Shown: piece after piece, positions 41,902 to 51,195 of the stretch | How positions within the stretch are numbered: the first letter of the stretch is position 1 | How the letters are laid out: each line of letters starts with the position of its first letter | Notes under the pieces: generated by a model | The model's input: only the letters and a program-made list of their open reading frames with translations | What the model was told of the DNA's origin: nothing | The model's database searches: none | Origin: Xanthobacteraceae bacterium | GTDB taxonomy: Bacteria; Pseudomonadota; Alphaproteobacteria; Rhizobiales; Xanthobacteraceae | Direction: 5' to 3' | Assembly (NCBI GenBank): GCA_030041005.1 | Contig: JASHOR010000041.1 | Span: 62,001 to 126,000 of the forward strand | DNA: 64,000 nt | Made by a program: the position numbers and the translations under genes

Positions 41902-43368
41902 TCAATGAAACAACTTCGGAAACTTCGCCCGCAGCCTGGCGCGCAGATCGGCGCTGACATCGACCACCGTGGGGAAGGTGCCCTTGAGTTTCATGTCGTA
42001 GGGAATGCAGGCGTCGATCAGGACGCGATTGTTGAAATTGCCGGGCAGGAACAGCGGGTCGCGTTTTGACGCCCACGCCTTCTGCACGAGGTCGATGTCG
42101 ACCTTGGGATCGAACCGCGTGCACATCGCCCACAGCACCTGGTCGAGATCGCCGGCGTCGATGTCGTCGTCGACCACCACGGTCCATTTGCCGGCGTAGG
42201 CGCCGCCCTGACAGGCGCTGCCGACGTGCAGCGCCTGCCGGGCATGGCCCGGATAGCGCTGGCGGATCTGGATCGCGGTAAACCGCGTCGCCGGCCCGGC
42301 CTCGTGATTCCACACGCCGAGCACCTCGGGAACGCCGCAGGCCTCGAGCGCGCGCCAGATTTGCGCCGCCCCGGCGATGCCCTTCAACAGTCCGGTCTCG
42401 TCCACCGGCTTGTGCTGCGGCGCGCAGGTCAGGATCGGATCGTTGCGGTGCAGGATGGTCTTGACGTTGACGTAGGGCCGCTGCTGCGTGTCGTCGGAAT
42501 AATAACCCATCCATTCGCCGAACGGGCCTTCCGGCTTGGTCTGCCCGGGGACGGTTTCGCCCTCGATCGCGATCTCGCAATCGGCCGGGATCGGGAAGCC
42601 GGTGAACGGCCCGCGCACCACGTCGATCGGCTCGCCGCGAAGCCCTCCGGCGATGTCGTATTCGCTCACCTCCGGCAGCGGGCTCGACGACAGCATGAAC
42701 AAGAGCGGGTCCTGGCCGCACAGGATCACGACCTTCATCGGCTCGCCGCGGGCGAAATATTTGTCGCGATGGATGCGGCCGTGCTTGCCTTCGGTGATCT
42801 GGCAGCCGACGGTCCTGCCGTCATAGACCTGGCTCCTGTAGGCGCCGAGATTGAACCAGCCGTCGTCCGGGTCCTTGGTGACGACGGCGCAGGCGGTGCC
42901 GATGAAGCGCGCCTTGTCGGCCTCGTGGTGGCGCGGCACCGGGAATTTCAGCACGTCGACGGCGTCGCCCTCGATCACGTTCTCGAAGATCGGGCCGTCG
43001 TTGACGAAGCGCGGCTTGAGCGGCTTCATGTCGGCCATGCGCGCGTGATAGCGCCGCACGATGTCGACCTTGCGCTCGTGGTCGAGCGGCAGCCCGAGGG
43101 TGAGCGCGATGCGCTTGATGGAGGAGAGCTGGCCGTAGAGCGTGCGGTAGCCCTTCGGATAGCCCGGCACATCGTCGAACAGCAATGCCGGCGCGGTGCC
43201 GCCGCTTTTTTCGGTCAGCATCTGCGTCAGTCCGCCCATCTCGACGTCCCAGCTTGCGCCATTAACGCGTTCAAGCTCGCCGAGTTTGTCGACTTGCTCC
43301 AGCCAGCCGCGCAGGCCGCGATAGCTCACGGCTTTGCCCTGTTCCGTGGTCGCTGTGCCGCGCGGCAT
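41902..43368 (-). CDS. UbiD-family decarboxylase
   Basis: 488 residues. Family motifs are YRGLRGWLEQVDKLGELERV, GTAPALLFDDVPGYPKGYR, FNLGAYRSQVYDGRTVGCQI (catalytic Arg region) and PEGPFGEWMGYYSDDTQQ (catalytic Glu pair). UbiD enzymes use prenylated FMN made by a UbiX partner to decarboxylate or carboxylate aromatic and alpha,beta-unsaturated acids; no ubiX is in this window. The start at 43368 follows GGAGACAATC. It is divergent from a GYD-domain gene. Substrate unknown. Confidence 0.9.
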   Translation of the reverse strand: MPRGTATTEQGKAVSYRGLRGWLEQVDKLGELERVNGASWDVEMGGLTQMLTEKSGGTAPALLFDDVPGYPKGYRTLYGQLSSIKRIALTLGLPLDHERKVDIVRRYHARMADMKPLKPRFVNDGPIFENVIEGDAVDVLKFPVPRHHEADKARFIGTACAVVTKDPDDGWFNLGAYRSQVYDGRTVGCQITEGKHGRIHRDKYFARGEPMKVVILCGQDPLLFMLSSSPLPEVSEYDIAGGLRGEPIDVVRGPFTGFPIPADCEIAIEGETVPGQTKPEGPFGEWMGYYSDDTQQRPYVNVKTILHRNDPILTCAPQHKPVDETGLLKGIAGAAQIWRALEACGVPEVLGVWNHEAGPATRFTAIQIRQRYPGHARQALHVGSACQGGAYAGKWTVVVDDDIDAGDLDQVLWAMCTRFDPKVDIDLVQKAWASKRDPLFLPGNFNNRVLIDACIPYDMKLKGTFPTVVDVSADLRARLRAKFPKLFH

Positions 43369-43629
43369 GATTGTCTCCATCATTTCAATGGTTGCGGGCG
43401 GTATGCGGCCCGGTTCTGAACGTGTCAAGCTGGCGAGTCAGATCGGGCGGCGGACGTGGTTTTCATCCCCTGACGACACTGGCCGCAGCCTCGCTAAAGC
43501 ACGCGGCGAGCCTTTGCTTGGTGCGGTGAAGCGCCTAATCTTCCTGGCGGAGCGAACGGGGCAGGGCGCCTGTTGCGCGCGCCGCCGTTCAATCCCGTCC
43601 ATCAACACGCTTTCAGAAGGGAGTTTGTC

Positions 43630-43929
43630 ATGCCCACCTTCATCTGCTTTTTGAATTGGACCGAGCAGGGCGCCAAGAGTGCAAAAGACACGAGCAAGCG
43701 TCACCAAGCCGCCAGCGCCGCGGCGCAAAAACTGGGCGGTCGCCTGCTCAGCGGCTACATCACCACCGGCCAGTACGACGTGGTGGCGACCCTGGAAATG
43801 CCGAGCGGCGAGGCGATGGCGAAGTTTGTCATGGCGATTGCCGCCTCGGGCAATGCACGCACCACCACCGTGCGGGCCTTCACGCCTGAGGAGTTCGCGC
43901 GGATCGTCGCCGACACGCCTGCGTTCTAG
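43630..43929 (+). CDS. GYD domain protein
   Basis: 99 residues, a single small ferredoxin-like domain: FICFLNWTEQGAKSAKDT, GGRLLSGYITTGQYDVVATL (the GxYD motif reads GQYD) and NARTTTVRAFTPEEFARIV. Function unknown across the family. The start at 43630 is behind AGAAGGGAG. It is divergent from the UbiD gene across about 260 bp, so shared control is possible. Confidence 0.85.
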   Translation: MPTFICFLNWTEQGAKSAKDTSKRHQAASAAAQKLGGRLLSGYITTGQYDVVATLEMPSGEAMAKFVMAIAASGNARTTTVRAFTPEEFARIVADTPAF

Positions 43930-43957
43930 CGTGGAACGAGAGCGTCATTTCGCAGGA

Positions 43958-44072
43958 TGTCGTTGCGAGGAGCGAAGCGACGATGCAATCCGATGCGCTT
44001 ACAGGATTGCGTCGCGGAGCCCGTCATCGGACCGCGCGAATGGGCGCGGGTCCGATGGCTCGCAATGACAGT
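43958..44072. repeat. Rhizobial GCAATCC-type stem-loop repeat, second member
   Basis: CGTTGCGAGGAGCGAAGCGA leads into GCAATCC (43985-43991) paired with GGATTGC (44004-44010); a second hairpin ATCGGACC (44026-44033) / GGTCCGAT (44049-44056) follows; the element ends CTCGCAATGACAG. It lies in the 163-bp gap between two convergent gene ends. Confidence 0.7.
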
Positions 44073-44092
44073 TTGAAATCTCGTGCGCGGTT

Positions 44093-45049
44093 CTAAAAAT
44101 GCGCTGCGGCCTCTTGGCCGCCGGCGTAGCCGTGCTGCTGTACGTGCGCGTTGATGAGGTTGAGCGCTTCCGGAGTCTCGTCCAAAAAACCCCAGCTTCG
44201 CATCCACTCGTAGGTGCGCTGCAATTCGGCGGCCGGGATCGGCGCCGGATCGACCACGTAGATGCGGCTCTCGCGCAAATCGTCGATGGTCAGCTTGGCG
44301 ATCTCCGGGTCCTTCAGCTTGTAGTAGTCGATGAAGTAGTGCAGGTACGCGCGCTTGTTGGCGCTGATGCGGCGCACCGCCTCGCGCACCGCGCGGTTGA
44401 ACGCGCTGTAGGTCTCGGCATCGACGCGCTCGGAGGCCACTTCCGTGCCGTGATGGAACGCCGAGATGATCAGCCGGCAGCCCTTCTTCTCGGCCAGCGA
44501 GATGTAAGGCTCGGTCAGCGTCGTCGCCTCGATCTGCCCGTCCATCAACAGCTTGAAGCGGTAGGGCGAGCCGTTCGGCACACGGCCGAGCTTGATCTGT
44601 TCGCGCGGCACGAAGCCTTCCAGCATCTGCAAGGTCAGATAATGCGTACCGAAGAAGAACGGCACGCCGATCTGCCGGTTGGCGAATTGCTGCGGCGTCT
44701 GCACCGGCGAATCGCCGCGCACCACCAGCGCCGCAAAGGTGACGATCGAGCGGCGCCCGATCTGGCGGCTGCCGACCTTGGTGCTCTCGACGCGGCAGTA
44801 ATTGCCCCATTCGCAGGCGTTGTAGAGATCGGCTTTGCCCTCTTCGAGCAGCTTGCCGTGGCTGGCATAGCGGTTGACGCCCTTGCCGGTGACGTCGGTG
44901 ATGTGCAGTTGCGGGGTCTTGTCGACGCCCTTCTCGCGGTCGACCCATTCGATCTTGAGGCCTTCCTCGGCGAACAAACCCTCGTCGTCGGCGACGATTT
45001 CGGCCAAGCCCTGGAACGGTGCGGTCGTTTCCAGCCGAAGCGTCTTCAT
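44093..45049 (-). CDS. Substrate-binding-protein-like protein without a signal peptide
   Basis: 318 residues. NMT1/THI5-type fold: LRLETTAPFQGLAEIVADDE, GLFAEEGLKIEWVDREK, GKADLYNACEWGNYCRVE, ANRQIGVPFFFGTHYLTLQM and GQIEATTLTEPYISLAEKKG. Unlike the other two such proteins here, it has no signal peptide from the ATG at 45049 (ribosome site GGAGACATC), and no upstream in-frame start supplies one. It may be a cytoplasmic enzyme of the THI5 kind or a ligand-sensing protein. It is divergent from a LysR regulator. Confidence 0.82.
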   Translation of the reverse strand: MKTLRLETTAPFQGLAEIVADDEGLFAEEGLKIEWVDREKGVDKTPQLHITDVTGKGVNRYASHGKLLEEGKADLYNACEWGNYCRVESTKVGSRQIGRRSIVTFAALVVRGDSPVQTPQQFANRQIGVPFFFGTHYLTLQMLEGFVPREQIKLGRVPNGSPYRFKLLMDGQIEATTLTEPYISLAEKKGCRLIISAFHHGTEVASERVDAETYSAFNRAVREAVRRISANKRAYLHYFIDYYKLKDPEIAKLTIDDLRESRIYVVDPAPIPAAELQRTYEWMRSWGFLDETPEALNLINAHVQQHGYAGGQEAAAHF

Positions 45050-45069
45050 TGATGTCTCCACGATGGTTG

Positions 45070-45083
45070 CGTTACCGATAACG
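45070..45083. promoter_or_regulatory. Candidate regulator-binding inverted repeat
   Basis: CGTTA, a 4-nt spacer CCGA, then TAACG, in the 159-bp region between the divergent substrate-binding-like gene and the lysR gene. LysR proteins usually bind imperfect dyads in such a position. A second dyad, CCTCATCGAGG, lies at about 45156-45166. Confidence 0.3.
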
Positions 45084-45208
45084 TGATCCCGGAGCGGATT
45101 TACGTCAATCGAATAACTTGCGATGCAGGTTCAATTTCCTTTAAGCTGCATTTGACCTCATCGAGGCTCGGCGCTATCGCGCCGAGCACCTCAGGGTGGG
45201 GAAAAGAG

Positions 45209-46081
45209 ATGCCCGCCAAAGTCCACGAACTCGATCTGGCCAAGCTGCGGGCGTTCGAGATCGTCGCCCGCAACGGCACGCTGCAGGTCGCGGCCGCCCG
45301 GCTCAATCTGACGGTTTCGGCGATATCGACGCAGATCAAGCGTTTGGAGGAAATTCTCGGCGTCGATCTGTTCCGCCGCACGCCCAGCAAGCTCATCATC
45401 ACGCCGGAGGGCGAGCGTTTCGCCGCCGACGTGACCGGGCTCCTCGATGCGGCCGAACGGGCGTTGACGCGGCTGCAGCAAGGCGGAAGCCATTCCGGCC
45501 ACGTCAATCTGTCGCTCGGCGGCGATTATGCCTGGATGTTCATGCCCAGGATCGATTCGTTCTCGGCGCAGCATCCGAAGATCACGACCACGATCAAGAT
45601 TCACCGCGCCACCGAATCGATGACGGCGCTGCAGAAGGGGCAGGCCGATTTCTCGATCGGCGCATTTCTTCGCCGGCCGAAGGGCGTGCGGTTTCGCACC
45701 GTGGCCACCTCGACCATGTCGATCATCTTCAATGAGCGCGATCGGCCCGATCCGCAGTCGCCCTTGAGCGCGGTCGGCGACCGGCTCCTGGTCGCCCCGC
45801 GCAGCGCCACGGTGCGCGCGCGGCTCGCCAATTCGCGGCAATTGAAGCCGTCGCTCAATTACCTCGAATGCCCCACCTGCCACACCGCCATCGATCTGGT
45901 GAGGAGGCAATCCGGGCCGGCCATCGTTCATTCGCTGTGCTTGCGCCAGGTCGATGCCGGCGGCATCCGCGCCATCGATCTCGGCAAGGCCTTCGGCGTC
46001 GAGCAGTTCGTCGTCGCCTACAAGGCCGGCACGGTGAAGGAGCCGGTGATGCGCGACCTGCTGGAATGGCTGACCAGGTGA
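45209..46081 (+). CDS. LysR-family transcriptional regulator
   Basis: 290 residues. The winged helix-turn-helix occupies residues about 8-65 (LAKLRAFEIVARNGTLQVAA, LNLTVSAISTQIKRLEEILG, LFRRTPSKLIITPEGERF), followed by a periplasmic-binding-like effector domain (LSLGGDYAWMFMPRIDSF). The start at 45209 is behind GGGGAAAAG. It is divergently placed with the signal-less substrate-binding-like gene, which it probably regulates, perhaps in response to that protein's ligand. Effector unknown. Confidence 0.9.
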   Translation: MPAKVHELDLAKLRAFEIVARNGTLQVAAARLNLTVSAISTQIKRLEEILGVDLFRRTPSKLIITPEGERFAADVTGLLDAAERALTRLQQGGSHSGHVNLSLGGDYAWMFMPRIDSFSAQHPKITTTIKIHRATESMTALQKGQADFSIGAFLRRPKGVRFRTVATSTMSIIFNERDRPDPQSPLSAVGDRLLVAPRSATVRARLANSRQLKPSLNYLECPTCHTAIDLVRRQSGPAIVHSLCLRQVDAGGIRAIDLGKAFGVEQFVVAYKAGTVKEPVMRDLLEWLTR

Positions 46082-46312
46082 GGATGACGCCGAAGCGCGT
46101 CGGCGCGGAGGGGCAAGCCATCATCGTCATTTTTTTGTCCAAGGACTCGTGCGTCTGGACCGGGAGAGCCCACCCGGAGTAACACGCACACCCCATGATT
46201 CATCTCTAAAAGGCTGCGGGGACCGGCGAGCGGGAGCGTCAGCTCAACGGTCCGCAAACGACAGGCCGAACCTACTCCAACCTGTCTGCCTTCCGGCGTC
46301 GAATGCCGCTGC

Positions 46313-46501
46313 CGGATTCCGTTGGTCGATAACGCGCGCCGTTTCGCCAAGGGGCATCGCATCCGGCTCATCCTGCGTAGCGACGACACTACCGGCGCGG
46401 AGCCGATCATGGGATTCCGGCACCAGCCCGTGGGAATGTCGACGCGCGTAACGGTCGCCTCCTCGTCGCGATTGAAGCTCTCGGTCCTGCCGCGCCGTTG
46501 A
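46313..46501 (+). pseudogene. C-terminal relic of a CocE/NonD-type hydrolase
   Basis: A 62-codon frame to a TGA at 46499-46501 reads ARRFAKGHRIRLILRSDDTT, PIMGFRHQPVGMSTRVTVAS and SSRLKLSVLP. This matches the end of CocE/NonD (X-Pro dipeptidyl-peptidase-type) hydrolases, where AKGHRIRL, IMGFRHAPVGTSS and SSRL-like strings close the jelly-roll domain. The catalytic domain is not found upstream, which is occupied by the lysR gene. It is therefore a remnant. Confidence 0.6.
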
Positions 46502-46859
46502 CCGCCAGCCGCCAGCCGGCACGCTTTCGATCCAATTCAATCGACAAAAATCTCTTTAAGCCTGAGCGGTCGTGACGGCGGCAGCAATGATTCGGAGATT
46601 CGAACCGAATTGATCCGCGTGGCCGCTACGGCGCACGCGCAAGACGGAACGAAAATCGTCGCTGAATCAGCGTCATAGTCTCTAGTATCGTGCCAGCCAT
46701 TGACACCGCTTCCGTGTCAACTATAGAGACCGCGCCTCGCTCATCGTGAAGGAGGCCGGTCGCCTGACAGCGGCCGGCGGAGCGGGGTGCGGCGCCCGCG
46801 GGCCGCGGCTCGTCACCGTTGCACTCGGGCGGCTTCGGGCATCATGCCCGCCGGCAGCA

Positions 46860-47150
46860 TGACCGGCGTGTGAGGTGCTCACTGGACTGGGACAGGTTTT
46901 GTTGCTTTCCGGCGCGGGTAACGCCCGTGGAACAGCGCGCGGTCTCCGCTCTCTGGTTGGGAGCGGCCGTATCGGATCGAACGCTCCGGCCGCGTCCCAG
47001 GAAGCCTGGCCTGAAGCTGAGCCTTGGGTGACGTAAGTCCCCTTGGTCAGAGCCGCGGTGGAACGCCGACAGGCGAGCGCGCCCTGCAGGGTGCGCGCTG
47101 CGCCGCAAGGCTCGGTGGTTGGTGAACAGCGTCTGTCGGCGTTCCGCTTC
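46860..47150. ncRNA. Candidate structured RNA or complex stem-loop element
   Basis: Non-coding-looking sequence with strong nested pairing. GGAACGCCGACAG (47060-47072) pairs perfectly with CTGTCGGCGTTCC (47133-47145). Inside lies a GCGCGCCCTGCAGGGTGCGC hairpin (47077-47098). Further 5', GGGAC near 46889 can pair with GTCCC near 46995, enclosing GCGCGGGTAACGCCCGTG and CTCTGGTTGGGAGCGG stems. It does not match the tmRNA, RNase P, 6S or SRP signatures I know. The minus-strand frame gives an Arg/Ser-rich translation (SAHPAGRARLSAFHRGS) that I recall in many rhizobial hypothetical proteins, suggesting a multi-copy non-coding element. Strand undetermined. Confidence 0.35.
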
Positions 47151-47414
47151 CTTTTCGTTGCCGGAAGCCAGTCGAGAAGATTTGTAGCGCGCGTTGAGTG
47201 AAACGAAACCCGGCAAGCGGCAAGCGAGCCGGATCAGGATCATCGATCCCGGATTTTGCTTCGCCCAGTCCGGGCTACGGATTTTCGATTTCGTGCGCCG
47301 CGCCTGATCGTGATGCATCCGGCTGGTCCACCGCCGGGTTCATCTGACGACGATCGAAGGTGCGGCGAAGGTCTTGCGCTTTGCCTGCTGATGACTCGGG
47401 TGCGCACAAAAACC

Positions 47415-47870
47415 GCATCGCGAGAACGAGAGTGCATTGCTTCACCCTCCCCTGGAGGGGGAGGGTCGCGCGCCGAAGGCGCGCGGGGTGGGGTGAACCT
47501 TATCGCCGATGGCAGGAGCACTCTCGACCGCTGCCACCCCCTCCCGATCCCCTCCAGGGTGAGGTGAAAGGAAAGGAAAGGAAAGGAAAGGAAACGGCGC
47601 CGCGAGAACGAGTTTCAAATTTCCCCTCCCGCCCACGCGCTACGCGCGTGGGCGGGAGGGGTCAGGGGTGGGGGGCACTTTTTGATCGGCGCACTTTCAG
47701 ATCGGAGGTCCTTTGCGGTCGTCCACCCACCCCGCCGCTCATTTCATTCGCGGCGACCCTCCCCACCACTCGCTCCGCTCGCGGGGGCAGGGGAAGAAAA
47801 CGCATCGCGAGAACGGGTATCTATTTCATCCTCCCCCGCTGCGCTTCGCTCCGCGGTGGCGGATAAAATG
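47415..47870. repeat. Array of three related stem-loop repeats with a GAAAG microsatellite
   Basis: Three blocks share the lead CGCGAGAACG(A/G)G followed by a pyrimidine-rich CCCTCCC stem, near 47418, 47600 and 47805. Block 2 holds a perfect palindrome: an 18-bp arm at 47623-47640, loop TAC, complementary arm at 47644-47661. Block 1 has CACCCTCCCCTGGAGGGGGA and a GCGCGCCGAAGGCGCGC hairpin. Between blocks 1 and 2 lies (GAAAG)x5 at 47566-47590. No gene is supported. Such CCTCCC/GGGAGG stem-loops are frequent between rhizobial genes. Confidence 0.75.
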
Positions 47871-49043
47871 TCACTGCGTCTTTTCGAAAATCTCGCGGCC
47901 GATCAGCATGCGGCGGATTTCGCTCGTTCCGGCGCCGATCTCGTAGAGCTTGGCGTCGCGCAGAAGCCGGCCGGCCGGGTAGTCGTTGATGTAGCCGTTG
48001 CCGCCGAGACACTGAATGGTTTCCAGCGCCATCCAGGTGGCACGCTCGGCGGCGTAGAGAATGGCGCCGGCGGCGTCTTCGCGCGTGGTCTCGCCGCGGT
48101 CGCAGGCGCGCGCCACGGCGTAAACGTAGGCCTTGGCGGCGGAAAGCGTCACGTACATGTCGGCAAGCTTGCCCTGCATGAGCTGAAATTGTCCGATCGG
48201 CTGGCCGAACTGGGTGCGCTGATGCAGATAGGGAACCACGGTGTCGAGACAGGACTGCATCACCCCGAGCGGCCCGGCCGCCAGCACCGCGCGCTCGTAA
48301 TCGAGCCCCGACATCAGGACATTGACGCCGTTGCCGACGCCGCCGAGCACGTTCTCGGCCGGCACTTCGCAGTCGTGAAAGACGAGTTCGCTTGTATCGG
48401 AGCCGCGCATGCCGAGCTTGTCGAGCTTTTGGCCGGGCGCAAAGCCGGCAAATGTCTTCTCGACGATGAACGCGGTGATGCCGCGCGCGCCCGCAGCCGG
48501 ATCGGTCTTGGCGTAAACCACGAGCGTATCGGCGACCGGCCCGTTGGTGATCCACATTTTGGCGCCGTTGAGAAGAAAGCGGTCGCCCTTCTTCTCGGCG
48601 CGCGCGCGCATCGACACCACGTCGGAGCCGGCCTCCGCTTCCGACATCGCCAGCGCGCCGACATGCTCGCCGGAAATGAGCCGGGGCAGATAGCGCTGCT
48701 TCTGTTCGGCATTGCCGTTCCTTCGGATCTGATTGACGCACAGATTGGAATGCGCGCCGTAGGACAGGCCGACCGCGGCGCTGGCGCGGGACACTTCCTC
48801 CATGGCCACGCAATGGGCGAGATAGCCCATGGCGGCGCCGCCGAATTCCTCTTCCACGGTGATGCCGAGAAGCCCGAGCGCGCCGAGCTGCACCCACAGC
48901 GAGCGCGGAAAGCTGTTGCTGCGATCGATCTCGGCGGCAAGCGGCGCAATCTTGTCCTGGGCGAAGTCGCGCACCGTCTCGCGCAGCAGGTCGATGTCGC
49001 TGCCGAGCCCGAAATCGAGACCGGGAAGGCTGTTGGCAATCAT
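47871..49043 (-). CDS. Isovaleryl-CoA dehydrogenase (acyl-CoA dehydrogenase)
   Basis: 390 residues. FAD-dependent oxidation of isovaleryl-CoA to 3-methylcrotonyl-CoA in leucine degradation, with electrons passed to ETF. Motifs: [84 protein letters not shown] (the catalytic Glu position used by the isovaleryl-type enzymes), QTIQ-type [18 protein letters not shown] and [16 protein letters not shown]. The start ATG at 49043 is adopted; 49055 is possible. The usual liu-operon partners are not adjacent. A divergent two-hairpin repeat lies directly upstream and could mask the ribosome site. Confidence 0.92.
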   Translation of the reverse strand: MIANSLPGLDFGLGSDIDLLRETVRDFAQDKIAPLAAEIDRSNSFPRSLWVQLGALGLLGITVEEEFGGAAMGYLAHCVAMEEVSRASAAVGLSYGAHSNLCVNQIRRNGNAEQKQRYLPRLISGEHVGALAMSEAEAGSDVVSMRARAEKKGDRFLLNGAKMWITNGPVADTLVVYAKTDPAAGARGITAFIVEKTFAGFAPGQKLDKLGMRGSDTSELVFHDCEVPAENVLGGVGNGVNVLMSGLDYERAVLAAGPLGVMQSCLDTVVPYLHQRTQFGQPIGQFQLMQGKLADMYVTLSAAKAYVYAVARACDRGETTREDAAGAILYAAERATWMALETIQCLGGNGYINDYPAGRLLRDAKLYEIGAGTSEIRRMLIGREIFEKTQ

Positions 49044-49065
49044 GCGGCGCCCCATCACGTGGTCC

Positions 49066-49222
49066 GATTGCAACATTCGCATCCCGTTTCGGCACGTCCT
49101 CGTGCGAATGTTGGAATCAAAAGACCACCAGCAAATATAAGTGCTCGTGGAGCTTTTGGATTTGACATTCGCTTGATGAGCGAGTGGCTTGGGGTGGCGA
49201 ATGTCAAATCCGCTCCACGAGC
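49066..49222 (-). repeat. Two-hairpin family, divergent B plus A pair (copy 5)
   Basis: Same architecture as copy 1 with new stem sequences. Hairpin B arms are GATTGCAACATTCGCA (49066-49081) and TGCGAATGTTGGAATC (49103-49118), one mismatch; then an AGACCACCAGCAAATATAAG linker resembling the canonical GACATCAGCAACTTATTG; then hairpin A with arms 49143-49172 and 49197-49222, pairing perfectly for 26 bp apart from an unpaired TTTT bulge at the place of the canonical TTT/AAA bulge. Confidence 0.75.
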
Positions 49223-49269
49223 GCGGGTGAACGATGCGCCCGTAAGGATAATGCGCTGGCGCGACGCTG

Positions 49270-51195
49270 TCAGGATGCGGATGCGGCAGATCTGGCCGTC
49301 GCGGCGGCGGGCACGGCCTGCCCGGCCAGGATATTTTCGATGGCCGGCGCCGGACTGGGTCTGGCGAACAGGAAGCCCTGCATCTCGTCGCAGCCGGCAA
49401 GCCGCAGGAGCACGCGCTGCTGGTCGGTCTCGACGCCTTCCGCCAGCACGATCATGCCAAGCGCGTGGCCGAGCGCGACGATCGAATGAATGATCGCGCC
49501 GGCATTGCCGGCGCCGTCGAGCGCGGCGACGAAGGCGCGGTCGATCTTGAGCCGGCTGAAGGGGAATCTTTGCAGGTAGCTCAAGCTGGAATAACCGGTG
49601 CCGAAATCGTCGAGCGCCAGACCAACGCCGAGTTCGCGCAACGCGGCAAGACGCGAGAGCGTGTCGGAAGGATCGTCGATGAGAATCCCTTCGGTCATTT
49701 CCAGCACCACCCGCGAGGGTTCGATGCCGGCCTGCGCGATGACGCCGCCGACCAGTTCGACAATATGCGGATCGCGAATCTGCAGCGGCGACAGGTTGAC
49801 CGCGACAAACAGCGCCGGCCAGCGCGCCGCGTCCGCCAAGGCCCGCCGCAGCACGAACTCGCCGAGTTCTTTCATCAGCCCGCACTGCTCCGCGAGCGGA
49901 ATGAAGGTCGCAGGCGCGATGGGGCCGCGCACCGGGTGCGTCCAGCGCAGCAGCGCCTCGACACCGACGATCGCACTGCCCGCGGCGGCGACAATCGGCT
50001 GGTACTGCAATTCGAACGATTGCGCGCAAATCGCCGATTTCAATTCGCGCAGCAGAAAGCGCCGGTCGGAATCCTCGGTCTCGATCTGCGGCACGAAGCG
50101 CCGCACGACACCGTACCCCTCGCCTTTGCGCCCCTCGCGCTTGGCCGTGCGCAGCGCCAGCGTGGCGCGGTGGGCCAATTCCTCGCCCGTCGTCCCGTCC
50201 TCGGGCGCTTGCACGAGCCCGATGGCCGCGCCGATCCGCCACGGCTGCTCGGCGCCGCTCGCGCCGACCGGCACCGGCGCGCTCAACGCTGCGCGCAATC
50301 GCTCGACCACCATCGCTCCCGGGTCCGCGTCGACACCCGCTGCGATCACGGCGAACTCGTCTTCCTCCAAGCGGCCAAGCAGCGCACCGTCGGGCAACGC
50401 CGCTCGCAGTCGTTCGGCAACGGTGCGAATGACCGCGTCGCTGCCATTGCGTCCCACCGCCTCGGTGAGCTGATGAATGCCCTCAAGGTCGAGGACGGCG
50501 AACGCCACCTGTCCGCGCCGTTGCCCTGCCCACTCGGTCAATCGCCGGTCGAGGCTCTCCAGCATGAGGCGCTGGTTGGGAAGTCCGGTCAGCGCATCTT
50601 CGTTTTCGAGCTTGCGTGCGGCTTCGGCGCTGCGGGCCAATGCGCGCACGAGCCGCCGCACCTTTCGCCTGACGATCACCGCGCCCAAGCCGAGCGCAAG
50701 TCCGGCCACGCCGGCCAGCGCCCACAGCCAGTCCATGGCGACGATGAAGCCGCGATCGGGGGCCCAGGAAAACCATCCGACGATGCGTCCGCGAGCGTCC
50801 TGCCAGGACTGGATCTCGCGACCGTCGCCCAGCGCCGGATCCGGACCGAACCGCAGATCCTTCAATCCGCTACGGCGTTCAATCAGCCGAAGCTGGCCGC
50901 GATCGAAACGCTCAACGTCGCCGAACGCGGTATGGAATCCGTCGAGCGCCCGCTGCAAGGCGGCGTGCCGCTCCATGGCGAAGCGGCGGTCGCTCGATTG
51001 CGTGAGCACGACACCGACGACCGCGCACAGCACGACAGCGCTCGCCAAAAGCGCGAGCACAGACGGAGCAATGTCGGCAGACGGCGCGTCCGGCGCAGCG
51101 GCACGGCCCAGCCGCTCGCTTTCCGAGCCCGATTGCTGCCGCGTCCGCCGCCGGCCCACCCTCCACCATTGCCGGGCCGTGTCGACGGCCTTCAT
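49270..51195 (-). CDS. Membrane GGDEF-EAL protein (degenerate GGDEF, intact EAL)
   Basis: 641 residues. An N-terminal helix ([19 protein letters not shown]), a periplasmic sensor of about 110 residues with a helical start ([19 protein letters not shown]) and a second helix ([19 protein letters not shown]) precede GGDEF and EAL domains. The GGDEF loop reads LEEDEF, so cyclase activity is unlikely. The EAL domain keeps [48 protein letters not shown] and [10 protein letters not shown], so it should hydrolyse cyclic di-GMP. The start at 51195 follows GCGAGGGGCTCGGG. Its target process is unknown; it is monocistronic. Confidence 0.9.
   Translation of the reverse strand: MKAVDTARQWWRVGRRRTRQQSGSESERLGRAAAPDAPSADIAPSVLALLASAVVLCAVVGVVLTQSSDRRFAMERHAALQRALDGFHTAFGDVERFDRGQLRLIERRSGLKDLRFGPDPALGDGREIQSWQDARGRIVGWFSWAPDRGFIVAMDWLWALAGVAGLALGLGAVIVRRKVRRLVRALARSAEAARKLENEDALTGLPNQRLMLESLDRRLTEWAGQRRGQVAFAVLDLEGIHQLTEAVGRNGSDAVIRTVAERLRAALPDGALLGRLEEDEFAVIAAGVDADPGAMVVERLRAALSAPVPVGASGAEQPWRIGAAIGLVQAPEDGTTGEELAHRATLALRTAKREGRKGEGYGVVRRFVPQIETEDSDRRFLLRELKSAICAQSFELQYQPIVAAAGSAIVGVEALLRWTHPVRGPIAPATFIPLAEQCGLMKELGEFVLRRALADAARWPALFVAVNLSPLQIRDPHIVELVGGVIAQAGIEPSRVVLEMTEGILIDDPSDTLSRLAALRELGVGLALDDFGTGYSSLSYLQRFPFSRLKIDRAFVAALDGAGNAGAIIHSIVALGHALGMIVLAEGVETDQQRVLLRLAGCDEMQGFLFARPSPAPAIENILAGQAVPAAATARSAASAS

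Noticed and set aside
47240-47866. Several short open frames in the repeat cluster
   Set aside because: They translate stem-loop repeats and the GAAAG tract and lack ribosome sites and recognisable domains.
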